From Ghiorsea bivora (GTDB taxonomy: Bacteria > Pseudomonadota > Zetaproteobacteria > Mariprofundales > Mariprofundaceae), in NCBI RefSeq assembly GCF_000744415.1, contig NZ_JQLW01000008.1, forward strand, positions 186,001 through 250,000: a stretch of DNA of 64,000 nucleotides, given 5' to 3'. This document shows, one piece after another, positions 16,693 to 26,298 of the stretch. The position numbers and the translations under genes were made by a program. Every line of letters starts with the position of its first letter. Position 1 is the stretch's first letter. The notes under the pieces are model-generated. The model was given only the letters and a program-made list of their open reading frames with translations. It made no database searches and was not told the DNA's origin.

Positions 16693-17326
16693 ATGAGTAA
16701 GAGCCGATTAATTTATTCAAAACAGCTACGGCTAATGGAACATTTTGTAGCTGGAAGCACATCTAGCTGTGCTTGTGAGTAGGTAAGCGTAAATCGTAAG
16801 CAGGTGCATATTATTATCATCGTTTACGGGTAATATTAGCACTGAAGTTGAGCAAGAAGCAGCTAAATTTTAAGTGGTGAGATCGGAGTTGATGAGAGCT
16901 ACTTTGGCTGTCACAGGGAAGGGAAACGAGGTAGGGCTGCTGCGGGTAAAGTACTGCTTTGGTTTACTTAAAAGGGACGGCAAAGTTTATACCAAAATTA
17001 TATCTTATGTAAAACTATCAACCTTAATGCCTGTTATTCAAAATAAATTAAAGCCTAATCGTATCGTATATACTGACTGTTGGCGGGGTTCATGTCTGAG
17101 TTTAAGCACTGTCGAATTAACCATTCAAAGCTCTTTGCACATCGCATAATGAGATCAATAGCATTGAAAACCTTTGGAAGAAAACCTCATATGCGTAAAA
17201 TTTAATGGTGTTCCCAAAAAACATTTGCACTACTTTTTGAAGGAATGTGAGTGGCGTTTTAACAACCCAAGTCCAAAAGAGTAATTAGCGTTGTTAAAAC
17301 AGTGGGTTAGAAAGTATAATGTCTAG
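16693..17326 (+). pseudogene. IS1595-family transposase remnant
   Basis: Starting MSKSRLIYSKQLRLMEHFVA, the gene is interrupted by many stops, but fragments in several frames match the family: SGEIGVDESYFGCH (catalytic DDE-like region with DES-Y-F-G), KRGRAAAGKV, a GGKVYTK-like segment, IVYTDCWRG (second acidic residue), FKHCRINHSKLF, then HMRKFNGV and the end ECEWRFNNPSPK. At least four frameshifts or stops are needed to join them, so no active enzyme can be made. Confidence 0.85.
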
Positions 17327-17384
17327 TTATCTGGGACAGCCCCTTAATGTTGTAAAGATAGTGTCTAGTTGATGGGGGCAGCCC
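17311..17384 (+). repeat. Tandem pair of IS right ends
   Basis: Two similar stretches of 31-33 nt (17311-17343 and 17354-17384) both run AAAG...GTCTAGTT...GGG.CAGCCC. The inner copy is closer to the canonical end; the outer one borders the target duplication. Confidence 0.7.
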
Positions 17385-17405
17385 AAAAGTTTTTATAGAC
17401 GGTAG

Positions 17406-17756
17406 TTATTTTTCAACGAGAAAGTTTTGCCATCCTGGACCACAGCTTGTACCACGGCACTCAAACCAACGTACACGCCCTTGAACACGACCATCGCCAG
17501 CATCAATATTTTCATCATTTTGTTTGCAATAGTCCAAGGTCATTTCTTCAAGTAATTTAAAGTCTTCCCGCTGCAAAGGGTCTTTTTTATAGTCGCTGGC
17601 TTGTGCTGAAATCGTACAAAAGGCATCAATGTGTGAATCAGCTGTCATACTCATGTAAACTGCAATAATTGCGAAGGCAATCATGGGTACAGGAATCAAA
17701 AAATAACTAATTTTATAAAAACGCTCTGTACTTTTATCTTCATCAAGCTCTTGCAT
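17406..17756 (-). CDS. 116-aa membrane protein with Cys-containing outer domain, unknown
   Basis: Start chosen at 17756, where AAAGGAG precedes the ATG (an upstream in-frame ATG at 17879 would overlap mutS). The short cytosolic N-terminus MQELDEDKSTERFYKISYF leads to one helix (about 18-38, LIPVPMIAFAIIAVYMSM), then a domain with five Cys, including FCTISAQAS, YCKQN and ECRGTSCGPGW near the C-terminus, suited to disulfides or metal binding. No family recognised. It diverges from mutS, sharing about 90 nt of control region, and its 3' end adjoins the dead IS. Confidence 0.7.
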   Translation of the reverse strand: MQELDEDKSTERFYKISYFLIPVPMIAFAIIAVYMSMTADSHIDAFCTISAQASDYKKDPLQREDFKLLEEMTLDYCKQNDENIDAGDGRVQGRVRWFECRGTSCGPGWQNFLVEK

Positions 17757-17848
17757 GTCAACTCCTTTGAATATTTGGCAGTGTAAGTAAAAAGTGAAGA
17801 AGCTCAACAATGGGTAGGTTTTTTTATACATCACGCTAGGTTTACGCG

Positions 17849-20446
17849 ATGGCAACAAAGAAAAAACCAGAACATACACCCATGATGCAGCAGTACCTCA
17901 AAATCAAAGCAGAGCATGCTGATTGTTTGCTTTTTTATCGCATGGGTGACTTTTATGAGATGTTTTTTGATGACGCGATTGAAGCGGCTAAAATTCTTAA
18001 TATTACATTAACTAAACGTGGTAAAGCCAATGGCGATGATATTCCTATGGCAGGTGTACCTTGGCATCAAGCTGAGGGCTATTTAGCCAAATTGGTTGCT
18101 GCAGGTTGTAGGGTTGCCATTTGCGACCAAATGGAAGCTGCGGATGCAAGCAAAGGGCCAGTGCGACGGGAAGTAGTACGTATTGTTACACCTGGCACCA
18201 TCACTGAATCTTCGTTGCTAGAGCAAGAAACTTCAGCACCTCTTGCTGCTTTATATTTGAAGCATGATATGTGGGCAGTGGCTTCTTTGGATGTTGCTTC
18301 TGGGCAATGGAAATTGGAGCAAGGCAGTTTGAATGATGGGCAATTATTGCAGGAGTATTTAAGTGTACTCAACCCTGCGGAACTTTTGGTTCAGCGGGAC
18401 ATTGATATTTCACAAATTCCAAGTGGCATGAAGACATGGGAAGTGGGTGACTGGAGTTATTCACTTGAAGTATGCAAAGAGAAACTTGCACAATTCTTTG
18501 GTTTGGGTGATTGGTCATCGCTCAATTTAGAAGCCCATGAGGTGATTGCCAAAGCGGTTGCTGCGGTGTTGGTGTATGTAGAACAAACACAGAAGAGCAG
18601 TATGGCACATTTGAGTTTGCCCGTGTATCAAGAGCAGCAGCAGGGGATGCGTATTGATATGCGCTCGCGGCGTAATTTAGAAGTGCATTGCACTATGACA
18701 GGTCAGCGTAAGGGCAGTTTGATTTCAGCACTGGATAAAACGCAAACGCCTATGGGTGCACGTTTGATTCGTGATTGGATTGATAACCCACTTACTGAGC
18801 TAGAGCAGATTAAACAACGTCAGCAAGCTGTACAAAGTTTGGTTGATGATGTGGAAACACGTGAATCTATAGCAGAAGGTTTAAAACATATTCGTGATAT
18901 GGAGCGCATGCTGGCGCGTATTGTATTACACCGTGCAGCACCAAGGGATTATCGGGGTTTAACTGATAGTATTTTAGCTTTACCCGCATTGATTTCAGCT
19001 TTGCAAGATAGAAGTGGGCTGTTTAAACCCATGCGCGAAGCCATGTTGGGTCTTGAAGAGTTGGGTGCATTGTTATCGTCTGCCTTGGTTGATTTGCCAC
19101 CTGCATTGTTTCGTGATGGCGGGGTGATTCGGCAAGGTTTTGATGCGGAACTAGACAGGTTGCGCACCTTGGCAGGGGATGCCGATGATTGGCTTAAAAC
19201 CTACGAAGCCAAAGAGCGAGAGCGCACTGGGCTTGCCAATTTGCGGGTGAAATATAATAAAGTATTTGGTTATTTTATTGAAATATCCAAAGCCCAAGCC
19301 ACTTCCGCACCACCTGAATATGTACGCAAGCAAACCTTGGTCAATGCAGAGCGGTTTATCACCGATGAGTTACATACATTTGAATCCGAAATATTGGGTG
19401 CCAAAGATGCTGCCATGCAAAAAGAAGAAACTTTGGTGGCAGAATTGCAACAGCACATCACTGCCAAAACCAGTGTCATTCAAGCTGCGGCTTTGGCAGT
19501 GGCAAGTTTAGATGTATTCACTTGTTTTTCAGGTTTGGCGGTTACGCATCAGTATGTTTGTCCTGAAGTCCATGGTGGGTCTAGCCTCAAAATTGAAGGT
19601 GGTCGTCACCCAGTGGTGGAACAGTTTCTTAATGATTCTCCTTTTGTCGCCAATGATACGCATATGGATATGCGTAAGCGCCAGTTTATGTTGCTAACAG
19701 GACCAAACATGGGTGGTAAATCGACATACATGCGCCAAGTGGCATGGATTGTTTGGTTAGCACATGTGGGTTGTTTTGTGCCTGCTGAAGCGGCACGAAT
19801 CCCGATCACCAAACGTCTGTTTACCCGTGTTGGAGCAGGGGATGAATTATCTTCTGGGCGTTCAACTTTTATGGTCGAAATGATGGAAACGGCTGCCATT
19901 TTGAATCACCTTGAACCTAAGTCTTTGGTGATTGTGGATGAGATTGGGCGCGGCACCAGCACTTGGGATGGTCTTGCCATTGCATGGGCTGTGGCTGAGC
20001 GCTTGATTGCTGCTAAAGATGTACTCACCTTGTTCGCCACGCATTACCATGAATTAACCGATTTGCCTGAAACACATGCTACAGCCTTTAATGCATCAGT
20101 AACGGTGCGTGAATGGAAGGGTGAAGTGATTTTTATGCATCAGGTGGTTGAAGATGCTGCGGATAGGTCATACGGCATTGCCGTCGCACAATTGGCAGGG
20201 TTGCCGCGTGATGTGGTGAAGTCTGCACGCGAACATTTGTATAGGCTTGAGCATGATTCACAATTGCAGGCTGAATCAGGAAAAACGCAGTTGGGTTTGT
20301 TTGCTGAAGCAGAAAAACGTAAACAAGAAGAAAGTTTAAAACGTTTGGAAGTGGTGGAAAGCATGATTGAAGCAGCCGATATTAACAATATGCGTCCCCT
20401 TGATGCCCTGACTTTTTTGGACGAATTAAAAAAGAAACTATCTTAA
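17849..20446 (+). CDS. mutS: DNA mismatch repair protein MutS
   Basis: 865 aa. Recognises mispairs and starts repair with MutL. The N-terminal mismatch-binding motif [11 protein letters not shown] (about residues 33-43, with the Phe-x-Glu wedge) is present. The connector, lever and clamp regions are full length. The ATPase has Walker [14 protein letters not shown] (about 620), Walker [16 protein letters not shown] (about 693-707) and the late HTH-like region. The C-terminal tail after about 820 is variable. The start ATGGCAACAAAG is 92 nt from the start of the divergent small gene. Confidence 0.98.
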   Translation: MATKKKPEHTPMMQQYLKIKAEHADCLLFYRMGDFYEMFFDDAIEAAKILNITLTKRGKANGDDIPMAGVPWHQAEGYLAKLVAAGCRVAICDQMEAADASKGPVRREVVRIVTPGTITESSLLEQETSAPLAALYLKHDMWAVASLDVASGQWKLEQGSLNDGQLLQEYLSVLNPAELLVQRDIDISQIPSGMKTWEVGDWSYSLEVCKEKLAQFFGLGDWSSLNLEAHEVIAKAVAAVLVYVEQTQKSSMAHLSLPVYQEQQQGMRIDMRSRRNLEVHCTMTGQRKGSLISALDKTQTPMGARLIRDWIDNPLTELEQIKQRQQAVQSLVDDVETRESIAEGLKHIRDMERMLARIVLHRAAPRDYRGLTDSILALPALISALQDRSGLFKPMREAMLGLEELGALLSSALVDLPPALFRDGGVIRQGFDAELDRLRTLAGDADDWLKTYEAKERERTGLANLRVKYNKVFGYFIEISKAQATSAPPEYVRKQTLVNAERFITDELHTFESEILGAKDAAMQKEETLVAELQQHITAKTSVIQAAALAVASLDVFTCFSGLAVTHQYVCPEVHGGSSLKIEGGRHPVVEQFLNDSPFVANDTHMDMRKRQFMLLTGPNMGGKSTYMRQVAWIVWLAHVGCFVPAEAARIPITKRLFTRVGAGDELSSGRSTFMVEMMETAAILNHLEPKSLVIVDEIGRGTSTWDGLAIAWAVAERLIAAKDVLTLFATHYHELTDLPETHATAFNASVTVREWKGEVIFMHQVVEDAADRSYGIAVAQLAGLPRDVVKSAREHLYRLEHDSQLQAESGKTQLGLFAEAEKRKQEESLKRLEVVESMIEAADINNMRPLDALTFLDELKKKLS

Positions 20447-20488
20447 GTCGGGTAGGGGAATTGCATCAGAATAGAGCATTCGTTTTGG

Positions 20489-20538
20489 TTCACCGCAGTA
20501 CCCGCAAGGGGAAGGCTTCTTGCGGGTACTGCGGTGAA
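20489..20538. repeat. Perfect 20-bp inverted repeat with 10-nt loop
   Basis: Arms TTCACCGCAGTACCCGCAAG (20489-20508) and its exact complement (20519-20538) around the loop GGGAAGGCTT. No T-run follows, so it is a poor terminator, though it could stabilise the 3' end of the mutS transcript. The GC-rich arms contrast with the AT-rich surroundings, suggesting an imported element or protein site. Confidence 0.85.
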
Positions 20539-20999
20539 TATGCCTACCAAGGCAATATTTCATGCGATTGCTATAAGTCAGTTCGTTTGTATAGATTAAA
20601 CTCGTCAATTCATATCCTATTGATATAATATAATATTTTCAGCTGCACATTAAGTGCAAAGCTTATGATGGATTTGATGCAAAAAAGCTTGCACATGACT
20701 TAGAACTTAGGCTGTTGTTTTCATTGGAAGCTAGCCGCAAGGTAAAGGTGTAATCTTCATTTCAAAAAAAATACAAGGTTTTTGTATAAGGGATGTTTGT
20801 TCATTTTTGGGCAGCCAAAAACGAACCAAAAAACTGCCCTTTATAATCTGCTTGTTTCCTTCGCTTACTTGCGACAAAAGGGGCGCGTGTTACTGCGTTT
20901 GCCACAAGACGCTCAGGCGCAGCTTAGCAAAGGAGATAAGTGTTTATTTACTTCGTGTGCTTCGTGGTCGTTTTAATACTTTTTGAGGAAGCTCTATAT

Positions 21000-21024
21000 A
21001 AGCGGGTTTGAAATAAGCCCACTT
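21000..21024 (-). terminator. Weak hairpin downstream of pstB
   Basis: AAGTGGGCTT / AAACCCGCTT with one mismatch and a 5-nt loop lies 10-34 nt after the pstB stop on the minus strand. No clear T-run follows, so termination is uncertain. Confidence 0.3.
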
Positions 21025-21033
21025 AAAATATCA

Positions 21034-21825
21034 TTAGTCACAATCACAGACTTCCCAGCGCAGAAATTCACGGGTTTCCAGTCTTTGTGGATTTTGCAAT
21101 AGTTCTTGGCTATCACCTGTTTCAATGATTTTTCCACCACACATAAAAATAAGTTGACCTTGTAAACGTTTGGCTTGTTCCAAGTCGTGGGTGACACACA
21201 AGATAGGCATGTTTTTTGCCAAGGTGCGAAGCGATATTTCAATCAACTGTTTAGAGCGCGGGTCTAATGATGCTGTGGGTTCATCCAATAGCAGTATGGA
21301 GGGTTGCAGAGCCAAAGCACGAGCAAGGCATAAGCGCTGTTGTTGCCCAATGGATAGGGTGACGGCGGGTTGGTGTAATCGGTCTTTCACTTCATCCCAA
21401 AGGGCAGCTTGGGCGAGGCAATCATGGGTACGTTCGGATGTATCTTGCTTGCGCTGTTTGCGAGTCAAGCCAAAGGTAACATTGTCAGCAATGCTTACTG
21501 GGAACACAGCCGGTTTTTGAGCAATCAAACCCACAAATTGACGCAGATTATCTTCACCACCTTGCCAGTGTTTGATACTGGTTTGGTTGATTTGAATATC
21601 GCCTTGCCAAGTGCTGTGCAGCATGTTTAAACAGCGAAGCAATGAGCTTTTACCTGCACCTGAAGGTCCAATCAACGTGGTGATGCCAGTGTTAGCGAGT
21701 GAAAAACTGATGTTTTTAAGGATAGGCTTATTTTCAAGTTGAAGGCATAATTGCTTAACAACAAGGGAGTCTTCTTGGGTATGTATTTTGGGTATATTGA
21801 TAACATCTTTATGGGTTTGCATCAT
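21034..21825 (-). CDS. pstB: Phosphate ABC transporter ATP-binding protein PstB
   Basis: 263 aa ATPase of the high-affinity phosphate importer. Walker A GPSGAGKSSLLRCLNML (about 53-69), ABC signature LSIGQQQRLCLARALAL (about 157), Walker B ILLLDEPTASLDP (about 177-189) and the switch His in CVTHDLEQA. The signature reads SIGQ where most PstB proteins have SGGQ, a mild departure. The start overlaps the end of pstA by 4 nt. It is the last gene of pstSCAB. No phoU follows within the window. Confidence 0.9.
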   Translation of the reverse strand: MMQTHKDVINIPKIHTQEDSLVVKQLCLQLENKPILKNISFSLANTGITTLIGPSGAGKSSLLRCLNMLHSTWQGDIQINQTSIKHWQGGEDNLRQFVGLIAQKPAVFPVSIADNVTFGLTRKQRKQDTSERTHDCLAQAALWDEVKDRLHQPAVTLSIGQQQRLCLARALALQPSILLLDEPTASLDPRSKQLIEISLRTLAKNMPILCVTHDLEQAKRLQGQLIFMCGGKIIETGDSQELLQNPQRLETREFLRWEVCDCD

Positions 21826-22640
21826 GCTCTGTCATACCTCCGCAGATACCAAGCTGTTAATGAAAAACATAAGACCAACAACAATAGTGTGGCAGCCGAT
21901 GCCCATGCGGTGTGAATCGCTTGGACATTGCTGCCTTCTTGGGCAAGGTAAAAAATATGGGTTTGTAAGCTGGTGACGGGTGAAAAGATGGAATCAGGCC
22001 ATGTGATGCCTGAAAATACGGTGGCAGTGAACAATATGGGAGCTGTTTCAGATAAGGCGCGAGCCATGCTTAATAATAAACCTGTGAGTATATTTGACCA
22101 TGATGCAGGTAGCCAAACGCGCACAATCACCTTAAACTTAGAAAGCCCCAATGATAAAGCAGCATCGGTTTGTTCATGAGGGATACGGGCAAAAGCATGG
22201 ATAAGACTGTTGCTGAGCAAAGGTAAAATGATGATAGCTAGAATCACGCCACCTGTAGCCAGAGAAATGCCCCATTGCAGGGTGTGTACCAATACAATCA
22301 ACCCACATAAACCATATACAATGGGCGGAATGCCTTGCAACATTTGTAATACCGCCATCAACAGTTGTTTTTGACGCTGACTTGCCCAAAAAGCATGAAA
22401 CAGTGCAATGCTAAAAGCGATGGGTAAGGCGATAAAACATGCCAAAGCCATCAATAATAAGGAGCCTGTGATTTGTGGAAGTATGGATTGTCCTATGCTA
22501 TTTACACCAACAACGCTTATATCCGAACCAAAGATAAGCGAGAGGTTGAGCGCAGGCATGGCTTGGTAAAAGATATAAAGCACACATGCCGCGGGCAATA
22601 ACATGGCTGGTATCGCAAGCAAGATGAGGATGATTTTCAT
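21822..22640 (-). CDS. pstA: Phosphate ABC transporter permease PstA
   Basis: 272 aa with six predicted helices and the binding-protein-dependent transport loop around EQTDAALSLGLSKFKVIVRV (about 155-174), which contacts the ATPase. The N-terminus (MKIILILLAIPAMLLPAACV) is one helix. It overlaps pstC and pstB by 4 nt each, so all three are translationally coupled. PstA pairs with PstC to form the channel. Confidence 0.93.
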   Translation of the reverse strand: MKIILILLAIPAMLLPAACVLYIFYQAMPALNLSLIFGSDISVVGVNSIGQSILPQITGSLLLMALACFIALPIAFSIALFHAFWASQRQKQLLMAVLQMLQGIPPIVYGLCGLIVLVHTLQWGISLATGGVILAIIILPLLSNSLIHAFARIPHEQTDAALSLGLSKFKVIVRVWLPASWSNILTGLLLSMARALSETAPILFTATVFSGITWPDSIFSPVTSLQTHIFYLAQEGSNVQAIHTAWASAATLLLLVLCFSLTAWYLRRYDRA

Positions 22641-23497
22641 GTGCTAGGTCTCATTTTTTGTGCGCTAAAGCTGAAGATTAGGGCAAGGATGGCGAGTATC
22701 AGCCCACATGCCATCAATGCTGAAAAGTGAATCGAGCCAAAGGCTGCTTCGCCCATTTCTCTGCCTATGCGAGAGGTCAATGTTTGTGCGGGCTCTAAGA
22801 TATTATAAAAAGGTTGGGGCATTCTATCGAGTGAACCCACGACCAACATCACAGCCATGGTTTCACCCAAACCGCGCCCAATAGCCAATAATATGCCACT
22901 GCGAATGCCAGCCCATGCTTGGGGTAATAAGATGCGCAATAGGATTTGGTTCCAATTTAAACCCAATAGCTTCGCTGCTTCACGTTGTTCCGCTGCCACA
23001 CCTTGTAAGGCATCTTGTGCCATCAGCATGATGGTGGGCAATATCATGAGTGACAAAATCAAACCTGCGGCAAGCAAGCTATGTCCTGTGAGCAGGTCTA
23101 AGTGGGATTGTAATAAAGGAAGCAATAACCAAAGCCCAATCAGCCCATACACCACAGAAGGAATGCCTGCCAAGACTTCCATGCTTAAACGAATCCATGC
23201 CTGCCATGTTGAAGATACGATTTCACTGCTGACAATAGCAGCAGCAAGCCCGCAGGGGATTGCAATAAGCAAAGCAATCAATAGTGCCCAAGCTGTGCCT
23301 GTAATGGCGGGCAAAAAACCATATAAATTTTCGTAGGGGTACCATTCATCTAACCATAAGGTTTGGATGCCAAATTGCTGGAAGAACAACCAAGCACTAT
23401 CCCATAAAAACCACAGCAACACAGCAATGCTAAAGACTGCGGCCAAGCAGCCAAGCCAAACAAAACTGGCAAGTATCGATGGGCGTGATATTAACAT
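22637..23497 (-). CDS. pstC: Phosphate ABC transporter permease PstC
   Basis: 286 aa, six helices. It includes the PstC-type segment YGFLPAITGTAWALLIALL (about 60-78) and the coupling loop AAEQREAAKLLGLNWNQILL (about 173-192). The MEVLAGIPSVVYGLIGLW motif (about 110-127) is typical of PstC/PstA. The gene begins directly after the pstS stop with no gap and overlaps pstA by 4 nt. Confidence 0.94.
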   Translation of the reverse strand: MLISRPSILASFVWLGCLAAVFSIAVLLWFLWDSAWLFFQQFGIQTLWLDEWYPYENLYGFLPAITGTAWALLIALLIAIPCGLAAAIVSSEIVSSTWQAWIRLSMEVLAGIPSVVYGLIGLWLLLPLLQSHLDLLTGHSLLAAGLILSLMILPTIMLMAQDALQGVAAEQREAAKLLGLNWNQILLRILLPQAWAGIRSGILLAIGRGLGETMAVMLVVGSLDRMPQPFYNILEPAQTLTSRIGREMGEAAFGSIHFSALMACGLILAILALIFSFSAQKMRPST

Positions 23498-24355
23498 TTA
23501 GTGAACAGGTAAATAACCCACTTCTTGGACAATGGTTTGCCCTTGTTTGGCGAGCAAGAATTGTACGAAATCTTGGGCGTTTTTTGAGGCATTTTTGGGT
23601 AGCAATACATGCAAACCACGCGCCAGCGGATAGCTATGATCACGCACATGTTCAATAGTTGGTGAAATCAATTTTCCATCAACAATAATAGCAATGCCAC
23701 GCACTTTATCATTCAGCCAAGCATTGGATAACATGCCAATGGCAGCATGGCTGCGTGAGATAATGGCTTGTTCTTCATTGTTGGAGCCTGAAATGATGGA
23801 TGCACCTTTTGCGCGGGCGTGTTTGTCGCCCAAAATAGCTTCGGCAAAGACATGGCGTGTACCGCGTGATGCTTCTTTATCAATCACTACAATACGTGCA
23901 TTCAAACCTCCTACATCCTTCCAGTTACGAATATTGCCACGATAAATATCCGCGATTTGCCCTACACTTAAGGCGTGGACACCGCTTTCATATACTGCTT
24001 TCGAAACTGCAACAGCGACGGCATCGGCTGCGATAACAATATTATCGACCTTGCCCTCTAGTTTGGCTTGTTCTTCCGCTGTGGTATTACGTGAAGCCAT
24101 GCCGATTTGCGCTATGCCTTGGATAACAGAAGCAATACCTACGCCTGAGCCACCGCCTGATACCGTAATTTTAATATCAGGGTGTTGTTGATGGTATAAT
24201 GTTGCAGCCTGTGAAACCACGGGTAATACGGTGGTTGAACCTACTACATGTATGCGTTTATCAAGCTGTTCATCCACTTGTTCACCCGCCCATCCATCAG
24301 CCAATAAGGGGGTGGTGAAACATAAGCAGGTTAAAAGTAGTAATGGTTTAAACAT
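23498..24355 (-). CDS. pstS: Phosphate-binding protein PstS, short form
   Basis: 285 aa. Start set at 24355, where GAGGGAGAAAATTC precedes the ATG. An earlier ATG at 24379 would spoil the signal peptide, which here reads MFKPLLLLTCLCFTTPLLA with cleavage near DGWAG. Phosphate-binding motifs are VVGSTTVLPVV, SGGGSGVGI, ASRNTTAEE and DKEASRGTR. It delivers phosphate from the periplasm to PstCAB. It is shorter than E. coli PstS, resembling the compact PstS branch. It diverges from the acyltransferase gene at 24495. Confidence 0.92.
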   Translation of the reverse strand: MFKPLLLLTCLCFTTPLLADGWAGEQVDEQLDKRIHVVGSTTVLPVVSQAATLYHQQHPDIKITVSGGGSGVGIASVIQGIAQIGMASRNTTAEEQAKLEGKVDNIVIAADAVAVAVSKAVYESGVHALSVGQIADIYRGNIRNWKDVGGLNARIVVIDKEASRGTRHVFAEAILGDKHARAKGASIISGSNNEEQAIISRSHAAIGMLSNAWLNDKVRGIAIIVDGKLISPTIEHVRDHSYPLARGLHVLLPKNASKNAQDFVQFLLAKQGQTIVQEVGYLPVH

Positions 24356-24494
24356 GAATTTTCTCCCTCGAAGTATCATTGCTGAGTTTAAGTCGATGGC
24401 AAGCGAAAAGACTTACATTTTTTTTCATGATTTGTCATGCAGATAACACAGTGGGCATATATCATGGTTTTTGTGTACAAACACGGAGGCTGAT

Positions 24495-26219
24495 ATGTTG
24501 GATATTGACCAAGTTGTGACGAAGAACTTTCCTAAAGTGGCAGCCAAACCGTGGTTGTTTTCTAAACCTGTCAAATCTGCATTGCGCATGCTTTTCCATG
24601 AACGCGAACTGCAAAAATTCCAAGCGCAATATCCACATCTACAAGGTTTAGATTTTGTTGAACAAATTCTTGAGCACTTTGATTTTTCCTACACCATCAA
24701 TGCCAAAGAATTGGAGAGAATCCCCAGCACAGGGCGAGTGGTGATTGTTGCCAATCATCCTTTGGGCACTTTGGATGCTGCTGTATTACTCAAGCTTGTG
24801 GGGCAGGTTCGCACGGATGTGAAAGCGGTTGCCAATCAAGTGTTGTCCAGTATTCAACCCATTCATGGTTTGCTGTTGCCTGTGGATAATATGGGAGGCA
24901 ATACCAAACCATCACAACTCAAAGCGGTATATCAACATTTACAACATGAAGGGGCGGTAATTATTTTTCCAGCAGGAGAAGTCTCACGTTTGAGCCCGTC
25001 GGGCATTAAAGATGGCAAGTGGAACCGAAGTTTTTTACAAATTGCCAGTGCGAGTAGAGCACCCATTCTTCCCATTTATGTGAACGGGCGAAACTCTGCT
25101 TTTTTCTACGCTTTATCGTGGTTGGCAAGACCACTTTCCACATTGTGGTTGGTGCGCGAAATGTATAAACAGGCTAAACGCTCTGTTGCTGTTTCGATTG
25201 GTAAGCTAATTCCCGTGGAAGCTTTGGAACATGTAAAGTTGCCCATGGATGCCAAAGCCAAGCTGATGAAAAAACACCTGTATCGCTTGGGTAGCCACAA
25301 ACCCGCACTTTTTGAAAGCATATCACCCATTGCCCACCCTGAAAAACGTCAAGCCCTACGCCAAGAGTTGCAAGCCTGTGAACTACTGGGGAAAACCCAA
25401 GATGGTAAACAAATCTATCTGGCAGAATATCATGCCGATAGCAGTTTGATGCGTGAAATTGGGCGGTTGCGAGAGATTGCATTTCGGGCAGTGGGCGAAG
25501 GCACAGGTTCACGCCGCGATGTGGATAAATATGATAGCCATTGCTTTCAATTGGTTTTGTGGGATGAACAAGACTTGGAAATCGTGGGGGCGTACCGTTT
25601 ATGTAAAATCCAAGAGGTTTTACAAACTAACCCAAATGATACACCACTATATAGCCAAACCCTTTTTCATTTTTCACCCGCCATGCAGCCTATGATGGAA
25701 CAAGGCTTAGAGCTTGGGCGGAGCTTTGTGCAACCGCGTTATTGGGGCAGGCGTAGTTTGGATTATTTGTGGTATGGTATTGGTGCATTTTTGCGCCAAC
25801 ACCCTGAATACCGTTATCTATTAGGCCCAGTATCTTTGAGCGACCATTATCAAGCTGCGGCGAAAGATTTGTTGGTCTATTTCTATACGCTTTATTTTGG
25901 CGATAAGGATTGCAAAGTGACAGCCAAGCTTCCTTATCGTATTGCACCGCATACGCAGGAGGAATTGGCAAAGCAGTTTTCAGGTCAGGATTACAAGAAA
26001 GATTTCATGCACCTCAAATCAAGCTTAAAACACATGGGTTGTACCGTGCCAACACTGTATAAACAATATACTGAGATTTGTCAGCCTGAAGGTGTTCATT
26101 TTTTAGGTTTTAATATTGACCCAGATTTTGCCAATTGTATTGATGGCTTAGTTGTTGTGGATTTAACACGACTGCATGAAAAAACGCGTAAACGTTATAT
26201 AACGTGGGAAGTGAAGTAA
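24495..26219 (+). CDS. Two-domain acyltransferase resembling OlsF (ornithine-lipid synthesis)
   Basis: 574 aa. Start at 24495 from GGAGG 5 nt upstream. The N-terminal half is a PlsC-type lysophospholipid acyltransferase: NHPLGTLDA (about 91-99, the His-x5-Asp spacing seen in OlsA-like relatives) and IIFPAGEVSRLSPSG (about 156-170). The C-terminal half (about 295-520) is a GNAT/hemolysin-type N-acyltransferase with REIAFRAVGEGTGSRRD and ELGRSFVQPRYWGRRSLDYLW. This N-PlsC plus C-GNAT order matches bifunctional OlsF proteins, which make phosphorus-free ornithine lipids. The position opposite pstSCAB supports a phosphate-stress role. The substrate is inferred. Confidence 0.8.
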   Translation: MLDIDQVVTKNFPKVAAKPWLFSKPVKSALRMLFHERELQKFQAQYPHLQGLDFVEQILEHFDFSYTINAKELERIPSTGRVVIVANHPLGTLDAAVLLKLVGQVRTDVKAVANQVLSSIQPIHGLLLPVDNMGGNTKPSQLKAVYQHLQHEGAVIIFPAGEVSRLSPSGIKDGKWNRSFLQIASASRAPILPIYVNGRNSAFFYALSWLARPLSTLWLVREMYKQAKRSVAVSIGKLIPVEALEHVKLPMDAKAKLMKKHLYRLGSHKPALFESISPIAHPEKRQALRQELQACELLGKTQDGKQIYLAEYHADSSLMREIGRLREIAFRAVGEGTGSRRDVDKYDSHCFQLVLWDEQDLEIVGAYRLCKIQEVLQTNPNDTPLYSQTLFHFSPAMQPMMEQGLELGRSFVQPRYWGRRSLDYLWYGIGAFLRQHPEYRYLLGPVSLSDHYQAAAKDLLVYFYTLYFGDKDCKVTAKLPYRIAPHTQEELAKQFSGQDYKKDFMHLKSSLKHMGCTVPTLYKQYTEICQPEGVHFLGFNIDPDFANCIDGLVVVDLTRLHEKTRKRYITWEVK

Positions 26220-26298
26220 CCACACATTGACTTTTTGGGTATAAAACACAGGTTTGTTGCGCATTGAAAAACAGCGCAAACAAAGAGAGTGTGTGATT

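Larger units (their letters stand above)
16650..17384 (+). mobile_element. Degenerate IS1595-like insertion sequence with intact target duplication
   Basis: The left end GGGTCTGTCCTTGATATCTA (16650-16669) and the right end (17363-17384, complement GGGCTGCCCCCATCAACTAG) form imperfect terminal inverted repeats of the GGGGCTGTCCC type. The flanks carry a perfect 8-bp direct repeat AAAAGTTT (16642-16649 and 17385-17392), the duplication length known for IS1595-family elements. The internal gene is broken by stops and frameshifts. A second right-end-like sequence lies just inside (17322-17343), so the element may be a hybrid or has a duplicated end. Confidence 0.88.
20447..21033. other. 587-nt intergenic region with remnants, no convincing gene
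   Basis: It contains a 20-bp perfect inverted repeat (20489-20538) and then unstructured AT-rich sequence. Short frames exist, for example CGYCGEYAYQGNISCDC directly after the repeat (a possible zinc-knuckle relic), LHIKCKAYDGFDAKKLAHDL near 20645-20752 without a start codon, and a 64-codon frame at 20782-20976. None has a ribosome-binding site plus a credible protein. The region looks like decayed mobile or accessory DNA. Confidence 0.5.

Noticed and set aside
20782-20976. 64-codon plus-strand frame
   Set aside because: No ribosome-binding site, low-complexity and basic composition, in a region of decayed DNA.
24420-24445. Pho-box-like TCAT direct repeats upstream of pstS
   Set aside because: The repeat spacing is 10 nt, not the 11 nt of PhoB boxes, and only four bases match per unit. 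Too weak to call.
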